Part shown: in pieces, positions 12,242 to 23,320 of the stretch
Layout: each line of letters starts with the position of its first letter
Numbering within the stretch: the stretch's first letter is position 1
Assembly: GCA_019188255.1 (NCBI GenBank)
Contig: JAETXT010000006.1
Coordinates: 5,518,001-5,582,000, forward strand
Length of the DNA: 64,000 nucleotides
Origin: Verticillium longisporum
Lineage: Eukaryota; Ascomycota; Sordariomycetes; Glomerellales; Plectosphaerellaceae
Direction: 5' to 3'
Translations under genes and position numbers: made by a program
The notes under the pieces: generated by a model
Told to the model about the DNA's origin: nothing
The model's database searches: none
Seen by the model: only the letters and a program-made list of their open reading frames with translations

Positions 12242-14124
12242 CTACTGGTCGTCGTTGATGTCAAACGCCGTCTTTGTCCACTTACGTGCCGGAACGCGAC
12301 GCTTGAACAGAATGTCAATCTCGCGGTATGATCGACCCTTCATCTCCGGCAGGTAGAAATACGCCATGATCAAGCAGAATAGACCTGTGCCGCCCCAAAC
12401 ATACCCGCACTTGCCGCCAAGGTTACCAGACTACCACCCACAGTCAGCAAACTAATCATCTATTTAATTTCTTTCCACAAGAAACGACTTACTTTGGGAT
12501 TGAGCATGTAGCTTGCAAGGAGAATGCACGGGATGTTAGCCACATAATAGCAGCCGCGGCCGATACCTGTAGTCAGGGGCCTCAAGCGAATCGCCGACGT
12601 CTCGCCAATAATGACCCATGACGCGGGCGCTGGGCCGAGCGTAAAGAGAACGGAGACAATGAGGCCAAGCGATGCCTGCGCCAAGGAGGCGGCAGTTGAC
12701 TTGCCGAACGAGGCGGCAGCGCCGAGGGCGACGAGGAGAACGACATTGAAGGCGGAACCCCAGAGGTAAACTGTGCGGCGGCTGAGATACGTAGTGAGAA
12801 TTCAGGAGAGCATGACCATGACGGTTTGCAAGGCCGAGGTGATAAGACCCATGGCAAAAGCGGTATCGGTGCTCATACTAGCTTCTAAGAGCCATGTTAG
12901 AGCCAAAAGGTATTATTACACTGGCGGACTGAGGTTTGACTTACGTTCGAAGACATAGACAGCTTGGTTCGCGATAAGATTACCAGTCAAGTTCTGCGCC
13001 GCATACACACAGCAGACAATTAGCGTACGGTAACAATCAGTACCCTTGAACAGCTCGAGGTGGTTGGGCTCCTTTTCGGTCTTCTCGAGCTCGAAAGGAC
13101 GACGCATCATCGTCACCGACTCCTTCAGGTTGACGGCCACAGACTTACGTCCCAGGCGCTGAACAGAACGCTCAGCATCTTCGAGAAGGCCCCTGCGGAC
13201 GAGCCACCAAGGTGATTCGGGGGCAATCCAGATGAGAATGGCGAGAGGCGTAGGGAACATCCACTGCAGCGCAATAAGGACCCTACGGTACTTTTCGATT
13301 AGCAACCACGATCTGACCTTTTATACTTGGACTAGGAAGCAGAAATGTACCTGGAGGCTGTCTCGCTGTCAAGCGTGTTGTAGCGATACGTGACAGCACC
13401 GATGGTAATGGCACCGATAGCCCAGAACATCTGCAACATCTGCGTAGCCGGGGCCCTCAACCTCATAGGCACGATCTCACTGCATTAGGCGGGGGCATTG
13501 GCGATAAAAAATACCCCACGGTATGCCCTCGAGCAGCTGAGAGGCCAGAATAACGGGCAGCGAGTTTGCGAAATAGAAGACGAAGATGAAGGCGTTGAGG
13601 GCCATAAGCCCAGAAATAGTCGCCCAGCGGTATCCAATACGGCTCGTCAGGGGGCCGGCAAAGCACACACCGATGATAGCACCAAGGGGGCCGCCAACCT
13701 GAAGGGCAGACTGCCACTTTGTTTCGATGATCATCTTACCGGTCGCTTCGTTCAGGACGCCGAATTGAGCGGCGAAGGCAGGCAGCGCGATGAAGTTGCC
13801 CATCAGGAAGACGCAGTAAGACTCCATGATCTGAAAGACACCGTGTAAATTGGATTTATTCTTGTAACCCTGCGCCAATAGAAGACCAGAGCCACGTACG
13901 ATCGTGCAAGACATGGCGAAGGCCCACAGAGAAGCCATGGTGTAAGCCTTCGCAGCTTGGAGCACGCCCATTTTGTATTCCGTGTTCTCTGCCTCGATGG
14001 CGTCAGCCCTGTAGTCGGCGGCTCGAGCCTTTTCGTCGATGTCGTAGGCATGCTCGACGGTAGCTTTGTGTCCCTCCACTTCGGGATCGCCGCTAGGCGG
14101 CTTGGAACCCACAGGGTTGCTCAT
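12242..14124 (-). pseudogene. Broken MFS sugar (alpha-glucoside/maltose-type) transporter
   Basis: Five exons can be read: 14124-13900, 13830-13351, 13282-12945, 12884-12493 and 12430-12242, all with sound GT..AG ends and matching phases. The product would be a 12-helix plasma-membrane sugar-proton symporter of the maltose permease type: acidic N-terminus, ESYCVFLMGNF, the loop 2-3 signature GPLTSRIGYRWA, LLEGIPWG, PESPWWLVRRG, and a C-terminal LPEMKGRSYREID. Three lesions break it: an extra A in an A-run at 13506-13511 (plus strand) shifting the frame after GIPWGIF; a local change at 13485-13487 giving TAA where the family has Tyr-Ala before SEIVPM; and TGA at 12802-12804 where Trp is expected (VMLS-stop-ILTTYLS). 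The first and third are clear. Without all three repairs no full carrier can be made, so I call it a pseudogene. Confidence 0.8.
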
Positions 14125-15768
14125 GTTTTTTTATCACGTTTGTCTGGAGTGAACAGATCATGGAGACATGGAGTAAAAGGGAACAGGTTCATCCGGGAGT
14201 GTTCGTAGTGATGCCTTTGGTAAGGTTGAATCTGCTCCTCCTCTCCGGACTTATGCCTTGAACCAGATCGCAGTTGATGTGGGCCAAAGACGGACCAAGG
14301 GCAAACATGGTGAGGGGCCGTCCTATTGTTGTTCTGATGAACCCTTAGTCAGGCTCCGACGACGTCCATCAACCTGCTTGAAGTGCCGTCACTCACTCAT
14401 CAGTTCGCGTCTCCACCACGATAGCGTTGTAGTAGACTCGTATGCCTCCGCAGTGTGTATAGACGCACCTATGACATGCCAAGGTCGCATGGCGGTAGTC
14501 TGCAAGGAGGACCTATCATGCTCTGCACCCGAAAACTTAGCAGGGCATCGCCGGCATAGCGTGCGTGGCATCCTATCCGGCCGGCAACAATCCCCGCAAG
14601 GGGGTACGGATCAAGGCACCACCACGGCGCCACTCCGGGATTCGGCCGCGCCAGGTTATAGCGGCTCATAGGGCATGACTTGATTCAGTATCACCAGTCA
14701 CATCTAAGAACTTTGACCGGCCCCAACTTCCCCGACTTCCCCGGCATTCTCCAGCCCGTCTCCGCGTCTTTGTTTGCGCTGTTTTCGCCGCATCAATGTC
14801 CCGAACAAGATGATCGCGTCGGCTCAAGTTTGCCGGTCGGAGGACTGATGTCACGTCTCTGAAAAGAGCTCTTGGGGTTAACGTGGTATACGCAGCGGTA
14901 AGGGCAGGACTGGGCAGGGGGGGCGAGAGATTGGTAGATGCGACACAGACGTGTGCTGTCAAGTCCACTACATATACCAGCGAGCACTCGGTTCATCGTC
15001 GCTCGCATGCTGGTTCTCGTTGTAACCAGATTCAAATACATCTTGTCTGCAGTTTGTGTCCTCTGAAGTCCGGCAATTATACCTTGCCAAGGCATGCCAA
15101 GAAAATAGGATCGCCCGTCCTGCATCGTTCCTTTGAGCCGCCATCTGACATTTACGAGCCGCAGCGACACTTGCAACGGAACGCCTCGGACGCGATGCCC
15201 GGATCAAGGCTGCCACCGAGGAGTTGATGACGACGACCTAAGCTGGCTGTCAGCGCTGTGTGCGTATGATGGCAGCGATCTGCGCATCGGCTCGTCTTGA
15301 TCGAGCCTTTGCCCCGCGGCTGTGGGTAACGGCGCTACTCATATTTCCAGAGCCTGTAGTTCACCCAATTCCGTGTGGCAGAAGGACTCGGTTGGCGGCC
15401 CTCGGCTCTCATGTTCAGTCTCCGCACCGTCGCTCTTCCTGTCATTTCATCCTTGCATGCTGGCGCTTTTCCACAGTTTCTGGCTGGTTTGGTGCTAGGA
15501 GACCTGAACGGGTCGTAATTGTGTCCACTGGTGCCTTTGGCGGCTCAGTGGGTTCAATCGAAGTGTCGTCTGCTGTAATATCCGACGGGCCAAACGTCCG
15601 GTGCAAAGAGAATGTGTGCAGCCATTACCAGCTAGTAAGCAAGTACGCAAGTCAGATGCCAAGTTTTCGTAAGCCTTGAGATCTACTGGCATGGATTCCC
15701 AAATCTCGGTACGTGTCCGACGCTGTGCTGTTTTCCCTACATAATCACTCCTAGGGTTCAGAACTTCC
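14125..15768. other. Intergenic, no gene seen
   Basis: It includes the former promoter of the broken transporter and the upstream flank of the second 5S gene. The open frames 14258-14671 and 15260-15679 plus lack any domain, signal peptide or splice support. Confidence 0.45.
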
Positions 15769-15888
15769 ACATACGACCATACCTATTGGGAACCTCGGGA
15801 TCCCGTCCGCTCTCCCCTAGATAAACCAATAAGGGCCAGACCAGTAGTCGGGTGGGTGACCACCGGCGAATCCCTGGTGTTGTATGTT
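15769..15888 (+). rRNA. 5S ribosomal RNA (dispersed copy 2)
   Basis: A 120-base plus-strand gene with the same ends as the first copy (ACATACGACC ... GTTGTATGTT) and an immediate run of T for Pol III termination. It is identical to the copy at 10515-10634 except for one base in GGGAACC. The two genes face each other about 5 kb apart and their flanks differ, so they are independent dispersed genes and not a duplicated block. Confidence 0.95.
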
Positions 15889-16186
15889 TTTGTGAATCTT
15901 TTTGCTACGTTCGAGTCTGGAGTGAGGTGGGCGACGCGCCTGTAGAAGCGAGCCGAACAAACACTGAGGAACGGATCTTACAACCCCTGAGGATTGAGCT
16001 AGCACTTATTCTGAGACTTGGCGGGGGCCACGCTACCAGGTACACATGCACGTGTGCCGAGAGACCGAGATGTAGGCTGGAAATAAAATAACATGGTTGC
16101 GGCGCTTGCACTGGAGCAGTCGCTCCCACAGATGCCAGGAACAGTGACCACATCTCGTGAGCGGCCAGTCCCGAAGCAACAATCTA

Positions 16187-17748
16187 TCATATTTTGTTCA
16201 AGCGTAGTCCGACTTGCACATGTCTCGCAAAGAAGAAGACGACCGCAGACGCGAGCATGGCGAGGCCGCAGAACAGCTGCAGACCCAGATACCTGCCTCC
16301 CTGGGACTCGACGATGGCGCTGGCGATGGGACTCCCCGTCAGGGCGCCGAAAGACTGGACAGCAAACGCAGTGCCGGTGCGTATGCCAATCTGCCGTATA
16401 TCCGAGATTTGCGCGATGAGCGTCGGCGCGAGTGAGGTGAAGCTGCCGGAGGAGAAGCCGAAGAGGATTGTGAAGACAATGATGGCTGTATTTGTCTTGC
16501 TGGGGATCCAGATGGAGAGGGTAAAGACGGCGGCGAGGGTGACGATGCAAATCATGACGTTGTAACGGCCGAACTTGTCGGCGAGGATACCGGGGATGAT
16601 GCGCCCAACGATGCTGGCCAATGTTATCTCCTGAGGCTCCAATTCAAGAGATTTATCTACTTGAAAACAAAGGGGGGAAAACTTACCTCACAGCGTGCAT
16701 GATAGGGAGGAGGTAAATAACCAACCCAGGACTCATGCCCTGCGCCTTGGCCTGCAGGATGATAAAGTTGAACGGCAAAAACATGCCCCAGAAGAAGAGA
16801 AACATGCCAAACACGGTGAAAGCCATGGCCGGCTCTCTCAATCCCTGCACATACTCCCTCAAAACAAGCGGCCTCGGTTCAGGCTGTAAGCGCGACCGCA
16901 CGGTGTAGCACGAAACGCCCATGAGGCCGAGGAATAGAAAGGCCACGGCGCGAATGGTCCAGGGGAAGCCGACACGGTCGATCATGCGTGAGATCATGAT
17001 AGGCAGGACGACGCCGCCGACGGAGGAGCCGGACATCATGATGCCAAAGGCCGTGGCGCGCTTCTTGCGGAACCAGGACAGGGTCGCGGACATGCTGGCG
17101 CTGGCGGCAGCGCTCGAGCCAATGGGGGCCACGATGCTCATGGCAAGAAAGAAATGCCAGAACTCGGTGGACAGCGAGACCATCATCATGCCGAAGACGT
17201 AGGTCAGGGTGCCGCCGACGACGATCCACTTGGGGCCGAAGCGGTCGTAGACGCGGCCGAACTGCGCTGTGAGCCAAGACCAAGGCCAGGGTCTGGAGGT
17301 GACGAAGATGCGATGATGCGACTTACAATGACGGGCATAAAGTTGAGCGTCCACAGAAAAACACCAGTCACCCACGAAATGGTCGATGACGATACTCTTT
17401 GAGGGCATCGTCGACATAGTAGGCCTGGAACACGCCGACGCTGTTGCCGAGCCCAAAGGTGCAGAAGAGGGTACACCATGCTCCGAAGACGGCCGTCCAC
17501 GCTGCGGCGCCACCCTCGTCAAAATCATCCGGGTCGACGTACGGAGCTTCGGACGGCGGCACTGCATCGCCGGGGGCTATGGCTACGGGAACAGCGCCCT
17601 TTTCGTTGTGCGGCGGTGATGCATCGTGGGGCTCGGGATACACGTCGGGGGGTAGATCCTGGTGCCTCGACAGTTGTGCATTCGGCCGAGAGACATTGGC
17701 ATGTCCGGCTTCAGGACCTCTGAGTCGTGATGGTGATGATCCCTGCAT
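16187..17748 (-). CDS. MFS monocarboxylate-type transporter, one frameshift
   Basis: Three exons: 17748-17327, 17261-16687 and 16613-16187. The N-terminal 80 residues are hydrophilic (His/Asp/Pro-rich, YVDPDDFDEGG). The membrane part then begins AAWTAVFGAWCTLFCTFGLG, the usual start of fungal monocarboxylate-porter (MCT/MCH) proteins, followed by FGRVYDRFGPKWIVVGG and IVGRIIPGILADKFGRYN. These carriers move pyruvate, lactate or related acids, or act as orphan porters; the substrate cannot be read. At 17393-17394 one base is missing: the frame ending DDALKEY must jump to SSSTISWVTGVFLW. With that base restored, exon phases close and the product is 474 residues. The start codon at 17748 was chosen over an upstream one at 17835 because the extra residues look like 5' leader. 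Confidence 0.8.
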
Positions 17749-18402
17749 TGTGAGGGTGGAGGGACGATTGGTCTGGATCGCTGTCACAAAGGCTAGCTGG
17801 GAATATGCCTGCCTGCCTGTCGATCGATCAATCAATCAATAAAGTTTGAGTTGGTAGTTGGCGTTTGTCTCACCCATGATCGCCGACGCAACATTCCCAC
17901 GCGACTAGGTGATTTCGTCGTCTGTTATATTCCGATGGCCAACAGGCTGTGTGATTCGTGGGGAATACACTCTCCTGTCTTGGAGGGATCAGCATCCCAC
18001 TGCCAACACTCATTACCTAACTCGGGGTCAATTAGTCCGTGTCGCCGCTAGACGTCGTCCGATGAGGCCGTATTCGAATGTATAAGAGGGAGTTTTCGGC
18101 CGGGGTTGAGCCTCAAGCTGACTCTTGTCATTACTTGTATACAACCTCAACTGGTGTTCGGCAGACTGAAGCCATCAGACATCTCCCTTTCGTTGCTGGC
18201 TTTGTTCTTTGAACGACAGTCGCTGTGGATGTGGCGCCCAAGGCGGACATGCATGCAAGCCAAGCCTCGACAATCGATCTCCGTCGAATCGTAGTCACTC
18301 ACACCAACGCGTGGGGGGTATTGGCCAGCACAGAATCACGCAAGAGCGCAAAGAGTGAAAGCTGTGCTCAAAGGAAAAGAAAGCAATTGGTATTCGAAAT
18401 GT
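17749..18402. other. Intergenic, no gene seen
   Basis: It holds the promoter of the monocarboxylate-type carrier on the left and the 3' flank of the NOL8-like gene on the right. A TCAATCAATCAAT tract occurs near 17828. Confidence 0.5.
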
Positions 18403-20199
18403 CTAAACCGCCCTGTTCGCTCGTGACTTGTTCTCCCGGTGCCTCTTCTCCTTGGCCGCGGTCTTCTTCCTCTTCATCCACGACTTGTTGAGGTCGCCCC
18501 TGTTTTCCCAGAACCACTTTTGAAAGTCGCCCGAGGGTCCAGCAGCGGCAGCAGCAGCCTCCTCCTCGTTATCTTCGTCGCCGTTGGCCACGGCCGTGTC
18601 ATCGGCCTCGTCCTCGTCCATTTCGTCGCCTGCCCAGAAGTTCTTGATCCTCGAGGGGTGGGCCGTATCAGGCGTCGGCGCAGCACTCCTAATGTTGCGC
18701 CATTCAAAGTCCTCTTGCGTGTAGGGTGTCATGGGGATCTGCAGGCTAGGAACTGCGTTGTCCTCCTCAATATCGTCGTCGTCACCTCCACCGCCGAAGA
18801 AACTGAAAGGCTGAGACTCCTTGGCCGGAGTCGTCGTCGCATCTTCACCCGCCCGCGCGCGCTTGTAAAGAGCCTCGAGAGGGTGCACCTTGGCCGGGGT
18901 TGCGGGCGGTATCTTGATTGTGAGACTATTGCTCGAGCTGGATGACTTGGGGCGCGATACATCGCCCTTGAGTGCCGACGCTGGGCTGTCGGCGGCCTCC
19001 TCGGTAGATTCGTCAGCTGCTGCAGGGGCGTCCGGTACTTCCTCGTCAGTGGAAGAGCCGCTGCTGCTCGTGTCATCATCGCTGGCAGCCGCAGTTGTGA
19101 CCTTGACACTGGGAGGGGTGGATTTCGCCTTAGTTTTCCCCTCCTCCTCTGATGCATCGTCGTCATCGGAGGAACTGCCGCTGCTGCTCGTAGCATCATC
19201 ATCGACCGGTGCCGGCGTGGTAGCCTCGGTGGGAGTCGCAGCCTTCTCGGGTTTTGCGGCAGGGGCCTCTGCTTCCGAATCGTCGTCGTCCTCAGAAGAG
19301 CTGCCACTGCTGCTCGTCGTGTCATCCTCGACGACTGGCGGTGCTATCGTCTTCTTCTTCTTGCGAGATTCAGACTTGGGCTCAGCTGGCTTGCGGACCT
19401 TGACAGCTTCCACGACATTGCCCTCCTCGTCCACCCAGCCCTTGCCTTCGACGTACTCGGCATTGGAGGGCGCTGCATCCGAGGGTTTGCTCGACTTGAG
19501 GAAGTTGGGATACTTGGTCGTGTTTGAGAACTCGTGAATGACCGTCTCGCGTGACTTGCCCTTCTTGCGCTTCTCGACAGGGGCATTGGCCGGCAGCTTC
19601 GTCTTGAGCAGGCACTCCTCCTTGTCGGTGTACTTTGACCGTTCCTCGCGATTCTTCTTCTTCTCCTTCTTCTCCTTGCTCCTCTCTTTGTCTTTTCGGT
19701 CCTTCTTGTTGCGCTTCTCCTTGATCTTGTCCTCATCCGTGACAGTCCAGCCTCGCTTGACCTTGCGATCCTCAAGCTCAACGCCGGGAATGACGTTGTA
19801 ATCGCGCTTGCGCTTCTTGGTGCCTTCGGGGTCGTCGCTCGACTTCTTCTTGCGCTTCTTGCCCGTCTCCTCCTCTTTCGCCGACTCGGCCGCGGGCTCA
19901 GGTCTCGCCTTTTCGACGCGCATCTTGGACCCCTTGAGCACAGCACCGTTCAGCTTCTTCTTGATCTTCTCGGCATCCATGGCGGGCAGCTCGACAAAGC
20001 CGTAGCGCTTCTCGGGGAAGGTTTGCAGGGTGTGGAAGGAGATGCCTCGTGCCGTGGGCAGGGCGCTTGCGGGAACGACGACTTTGAGGAGATCGGCGTC
20101 GAGTGGTGTGATGTGCAGCCTGGTGTAGGCGTCGGGGTCGGTAGCCGTGGGTGCCTGGACTCGAGATGCGGGGGCTGCAGGCGAGGTAGACTCGGGCAT
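18403..20199 (-). CDS. NOL8-like nucleolar RNA-binding protein
   Basis: An intronless 598-residue protein. Residues about 25-100 form a divergent RRM-like domain (RLHITPLDADLLKVVV ... KRYGFVELPAMDAEKIKKKLNGAVLKG). The middle is a long Lys/Glu/Arg-rich stretch with several nuclear and nucleolar localisation signals, then YPNFLKSSKPSD and VEGKGWVDEEGNVV. Next come repeated acidic Ser tracts (SSSGSSSEDDDDSEAE, SSSGSSSDDDDASEEE), typical casein kinase 2 targets, and a basic C-terminal end WMKRKKTAAKEKRHRENKS. The architecture matches fungal NOL8/SRP40-type nucleolar proteins thought to act in ribosome biogenesis; the role is inferred from family. The repeated acidic units share nucleotide similarity and may vary in number. 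No lesion was found. Confidence 0.75.
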   Translation of the reverse strand: MPESTSPAAPASRVQAPTATDPDAYTRLHITPLDADLLKVVVPASALPTARGISFHTLQTFPEKRYGFVELPAMDAEKIKKKLNGAVLKGSKMRVEKARPEPAAESAKEEETGKKRKKKSSDDPEGTKKRKRDYNVIPGVELEDRKVKRGWTVTDEDKIKEKRNKKDRKDKERSKEKKEKKKNREERSKYTDKEECLLKTKLPANAPVEKRKKGKSRETVIHEFSNTTKYPNFLKSSKPSDAAPSNAEYVEGKGWVDEEGNVVEAVKVRKPAEPKSESRKKKKTIAPPVVEDDTTSSSGSSSEDDDDSEAEAPAAKPEKAATPTEATTPAPVDDDATSSSGSSSDDDDASEEEGKTKAKSTPPSVKVTTAAASDDDTSSSGSSTDEEVPDAPAAADESTEEAADSPASALKGDVSRPKSSSSSNSLTIKIPPATPAKVHPLEALYKRARAGEDATTTPAKESQPFSFFGGGGDDDDIEEDNAVPSLQIPMTPYTQEDFEWRNIRSAAPTPDTAHPSRIKNFWAGDEMDEDEADDTAVANGDEDNEEEAAAAAAGPSGDFQKWFWENRGDLNKSWMKRKKTAAKEKRHRENKSRANRAV

Positions 20200-20795
20200 C
20201 GTGGTCGGGGAGTTGTCACCTCACAGTTAAGCGCTGTGGACAACTGGAGGGGGGACAAGGCTGGCAGGTCGGGTGATGAGGATGTTCAAAGGCAGAGCTC
20301 GAAAGGCTCGGTGCACAAGAATTTCATTGGCTGTGGAGGCAGGAGCTGGTGCGATAAGATAAGGTTTGCTAAGTCAGCAACCACATCACTCTCACGACTC
20401 CTGGATTCCCAGGGTCGCCAGATCTACAGGAGACGAAGGCACAATTGTCTAATGGCTGGCTAACTCTTGACGGTATGAAGATATATGCACCTGAATTAAC
20501 TGTATTGGTATCTTAGTATTGACTCTGCGGTAGCTGTGCCACCTGATTTGGGTGCACTGCACCTTCAGAAGGAGTGACGAGCTTCCTTCCTGTGTCCCGC
20601 ACCAGTAGTGCCTGCCCGCAAAGGAACAAGCCAGTTTCAGCGCCAATGTCTCAAGGCCACGCGGACCTACATTTGCACATTCCAAACTTGGACATATCAT
20701 CTCTGCAAAATCCTTTACCTGCATCGACCATTATCGTATCCTCATACGGCATCATCTACCGTTTGGAGCCCGTTGGCTTATATTCGGTTGTTGAC

Positions 20796-21238
20796 ATGTC
20801 CGACGTCGGCACCGAGGAAGAACGCTTCTATACCGCAAACAATACCCGCAACGAGAGCTTCGCTTCCGAGTTCCTCAGTCCTCATGATACGATCGAAACC
20901 TCCGAGGATGTTCTCTTCACGGGTCGCCCTTCTCTGAACACCGCCATTCAGTCATCTCAAAACGAAGCATTAGGTCGCCACTGGCTCGACAAGCAACGGA
21001 GAACGTTCAACCTGACTCCTCGGCCGAGGAACACTATTTTATGCAGCCTCGTCTGCAATGGCCAACCTGAGGACTGCGTCTAGCAGGCCCAGCCCGAGAC
21101 TCAGTATCACCGACCCCAAAGATGCATGAGCGTCGATGAGACAGGTGTGCAGATACACCAGCGTTGCCTCCCGCCTGCCGTCCGTGCAGCAGCGAGCCGA
21201 GGATCACTCCTTGGAGCTTTTGGTCAGGGTATGATGCG
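20796..21238 (+). pseudogene. 5' part of an orphan gene, probably broken
   Basis: A protein-like stretch starting MSDVGTEEERFYTANNTR runs in one frame to about 21035 (ending FNLTPRPRN). An equally protein-like stretch continues in the next frame (FYAASSAMANLRTASSRPSP ... SVQQRAEDHSLELLV), interrupted by TGA at 21127-21129 where the context suggests Arg. It then reaches a plausible GTATG donor at about 21229, with an acceptor at AACCAG near 21283. It probably belongs to the same gene as the long open frame at 21386. No family is recognised. The reading is tentative: introns that I cannot place could explain part of the frame changes. Confidence 0.35.
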
Positions 21239-21385
21239 TTTGACATTAAAGTCCGCCTGGAAGCTTACGCGATACCATAACCAGGTGACGCCTGTCTAGC
21301 CTCGACCAAAGCTGCCCCAAGCTCGACCGTCAGCGTCATCAGTACCCTAGGACAGAATCTGGGATGGTTATCGAGCGATTCTTTA

Positions 21386-22924
21386 ATGGAAAGCCTCCTA
21401 CCTCCCGCTCTGAATATTCAAGAATTGCAGTTCTCCCAGAGTACCGGCGTCCAGGCCCGCAAAGTGGCGCTCACTACCCCTGGGGACAACATTGACTGTA
21501 TCAACCCACCTTTCATCCATGATGCCGTCCACGGAGCCCGGGAGCACCAGTTCAATCAACAATACGTCGAAAGTGCAGAGGCTGGAACAATCAATGAACC
21601 TGTTCTTCCGGAAGAGCTCAATCGCTTCTTGAACGACAGTTTTATCGAGGATGTTACTGGACTGCCCTGCCATGAGCCGTGCTCATCCCAACACGAGCCA
21701 CTTGCTCGGATGACGGTGCACCCTACCGATACAGCCTTGTCAAATCAGCAGCGCAGGAAGCTCAGCTGTCGCGATGCATCAATTGAGATAAATCATGCCA
21801 CTGTAGTCGATCCGGCCACGACCATCAGCTTACCGCAGACTGCTTTTTCGACCCGAAGTTCTGTCGATGGCCATCTCCACACCAAGGTTCGCACGCAGCT
21901 GCCGAACACGATCATACTTTCTCGGCAAAGTGTGACGGATATCCGCTGGCTAAATACACCGAACGCTTCGACCGTAACCCTCCGAGGTTCATTCGATAAT
22001 CCGACTGAACTTCTTGTAGGCCATCCCGAAGGCGGGTCCACCGATGCTTCTTCTTCGACAATCAACCCACCCGAAGCTGTGTACAGACTAGGCGACGACA
22101 GGGTCAACATTTGCGACTACACAATCAGGCCCCCTACTGAGACGTTTGAAACTAATGACGGCCAAGAAAATGAACGGGAATCTTCCAAAACTTGCAGTCC
22201 ACTTTCCTTCAAATCGTTTCCTGCGCTTGTAGTGCGGCAAAGCACGCAAGACTGGTTGAACCCGCCATCTAACATGCCCCTCGAAACGGAGAGTACAAGC
22301 AGTCTTTACCACCTCGGAATTGACGCGCGAAGCGGCCACATCTTGCCAATACCCTCTGTTTTGGTCGATGAACCCATCAAGCCACGGCATTGTAACCATA
22401 GAATGTTCCACGAAGACATATTTGAGTGTAGCGCTTCTATGCCCGGTAGCAGGCGGGCTACTGAAGTCGATATCTGCACAGTAACAGACGCAAGACCTGA
22501 GAGAATGGGAGCTGCCATTGGATCTTCGTCCCGTCGTAGGCGGGGAACCATTGATGGCACATCCATCCCATTGTCTGCTCTCCACAAGAATGAGTCAAGC
22601 GCGCCGCATCTCATGGACAGGATTCGAGAAGGAGGCAGGTCGATCACGCGAAGGTTGTCTGCTGTTTTCCAAGGAGCTGCGGTGTCGAAAGGCACAAGAG
22701 CACCCGCTCCGTCAGCCGACTCTGAGGGCCACTCAGTAGACGTACAGACATCTCACGGTCTCGGTGGGCGCGGCTCAGGTGGCACTGAATATCTCGATCC
22801 TTTTGTGAGGAGGACTGTGGGTAACCCGGTGTTAACAACCCGTCGAAACATTTGCTCGGAGGATTGCCAGCCACATGCCTGTGAGGGGGACATGAGCCCG
22901 AAGGTCCATCCTGCAAACGGTTGA
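21386..22924 (+). CDS. Hypothetical protein, long open frame of an orphan gene
   Basis: An uninterrupted 512-codon frame, which can be extended upstream in frame through LGQNLGWLSSDSL to an acceptor near 21283, so the true start is probably in the upstream part at 20796. The product is hydrophilic and disordered in appearance, rich in Ser, Thr, Pro and Arg, without signal peptide, membrane helix or known domain. A basic segment near residues 395-415 (SSRRRRGTIDG) and another (RIREGGRSITRRLSAVFQG) could be nuclear targeting or membrane-binding helices. Compared with neighbours it shows no coiled coil or repeat. Function unknown. Confidence 0.55.
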   Translation: MESLLPPALNIQELQFSQSTGVQARKVALTTPGDNIDCINPPFIHDAVHGAREHQFNQQYVESAEAGTINEPVLPEELNRFLNDSFIEDVTGLPCHEPCSSQHEPLARMTVHPTDTALSNQQRRKLSCRDASIEINHATVVDPATTISLPQTAFSTRSSVDGHLHTKVRTQLPNTIILSRQSVTDIRWLNTPNASTVTLRGSFDNPTELLVGHPEGGSTDASSSTINPPEAVYRLGDDRVNICDYTIRPPTETFETNDGQENERESSKTCSPLSFKSFPALVVRQSTQDWLNPPSNMPLETESTSSLYHLGIDARSGHILPIPSVLVDEPIKPRHCNHRMFHEDIFECSASMPGSRRATEVDICTVTDARPERMGAAIGSSSRRRRGTIDGTSIPLSALHKNESSAPHLMDRIREGGRSITRRLSAVFQGAAVSKGTRAPAPSADSEGHSVDVQTSHGLGGRGSGGTEYLDPFVRRTVGNPVLTTRRNICSEDCQPHACEGDMSPKVHPANG

Positions 22925-23216
22925 GTGAGGGAAAAGATCCCAAGAATTTCGCCCAAAATGCCCGATGAACTACCTCACCTGAAACGGCCCAGATTGACCG
23001 GCCGGTAAGCAGCTTTAGACAGAACTCGCTTCCTCGACAATACTGAATCATCTCCTTACCATTTTTGAAGCCTCATCGCCGGGTTATGTCAATGGTGATA
23101 AGCGGGTTCACCCTACCCCCTCCACCCTACTCCCCTCTACCCCACCGCCAGGTCCAGGCCCGCGGCAGAGTTTGCTCCATCATCTATCTCGCAGTCGAGC
23201 GCCACCTTCATCGACA

Positions 23217-23320
23217 GGTTCGGTGGTGTAGTTGGTTTATCACGTCAGTCTAACATCTAATATCTTGTCAGGAGAGTTGGAGTTCACTGAAGGTCGGGAG
23301 TTCGAGCCTCCCCTGAATCA
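23217..23320 (+). tRNA. tRNA-Val (anticodon AAC) with intron
   Basis: The acceptor stem GGTTCGG pairs with CTGAATC (one A discriminator, no encoded CCA). The D arm GTGTAGTTGGTTTATCAC is followed by the anticodon stem TCAGT/ACTGA, and the T arm is GGGAG-TTCGAGC-CTCCC. The loop reads C-T-A-A-C-A, giving anticodon AAC at 23252-23254. A 29-base intron (23256-23284) interrupts the gene one base 3' of the anticodon, the canonical position for nuclear tRNA introns. A T-rich terminator (CTTTTG) follows directly. The T arm and D arm double as B and A box promoters. Confidence 0.92.
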
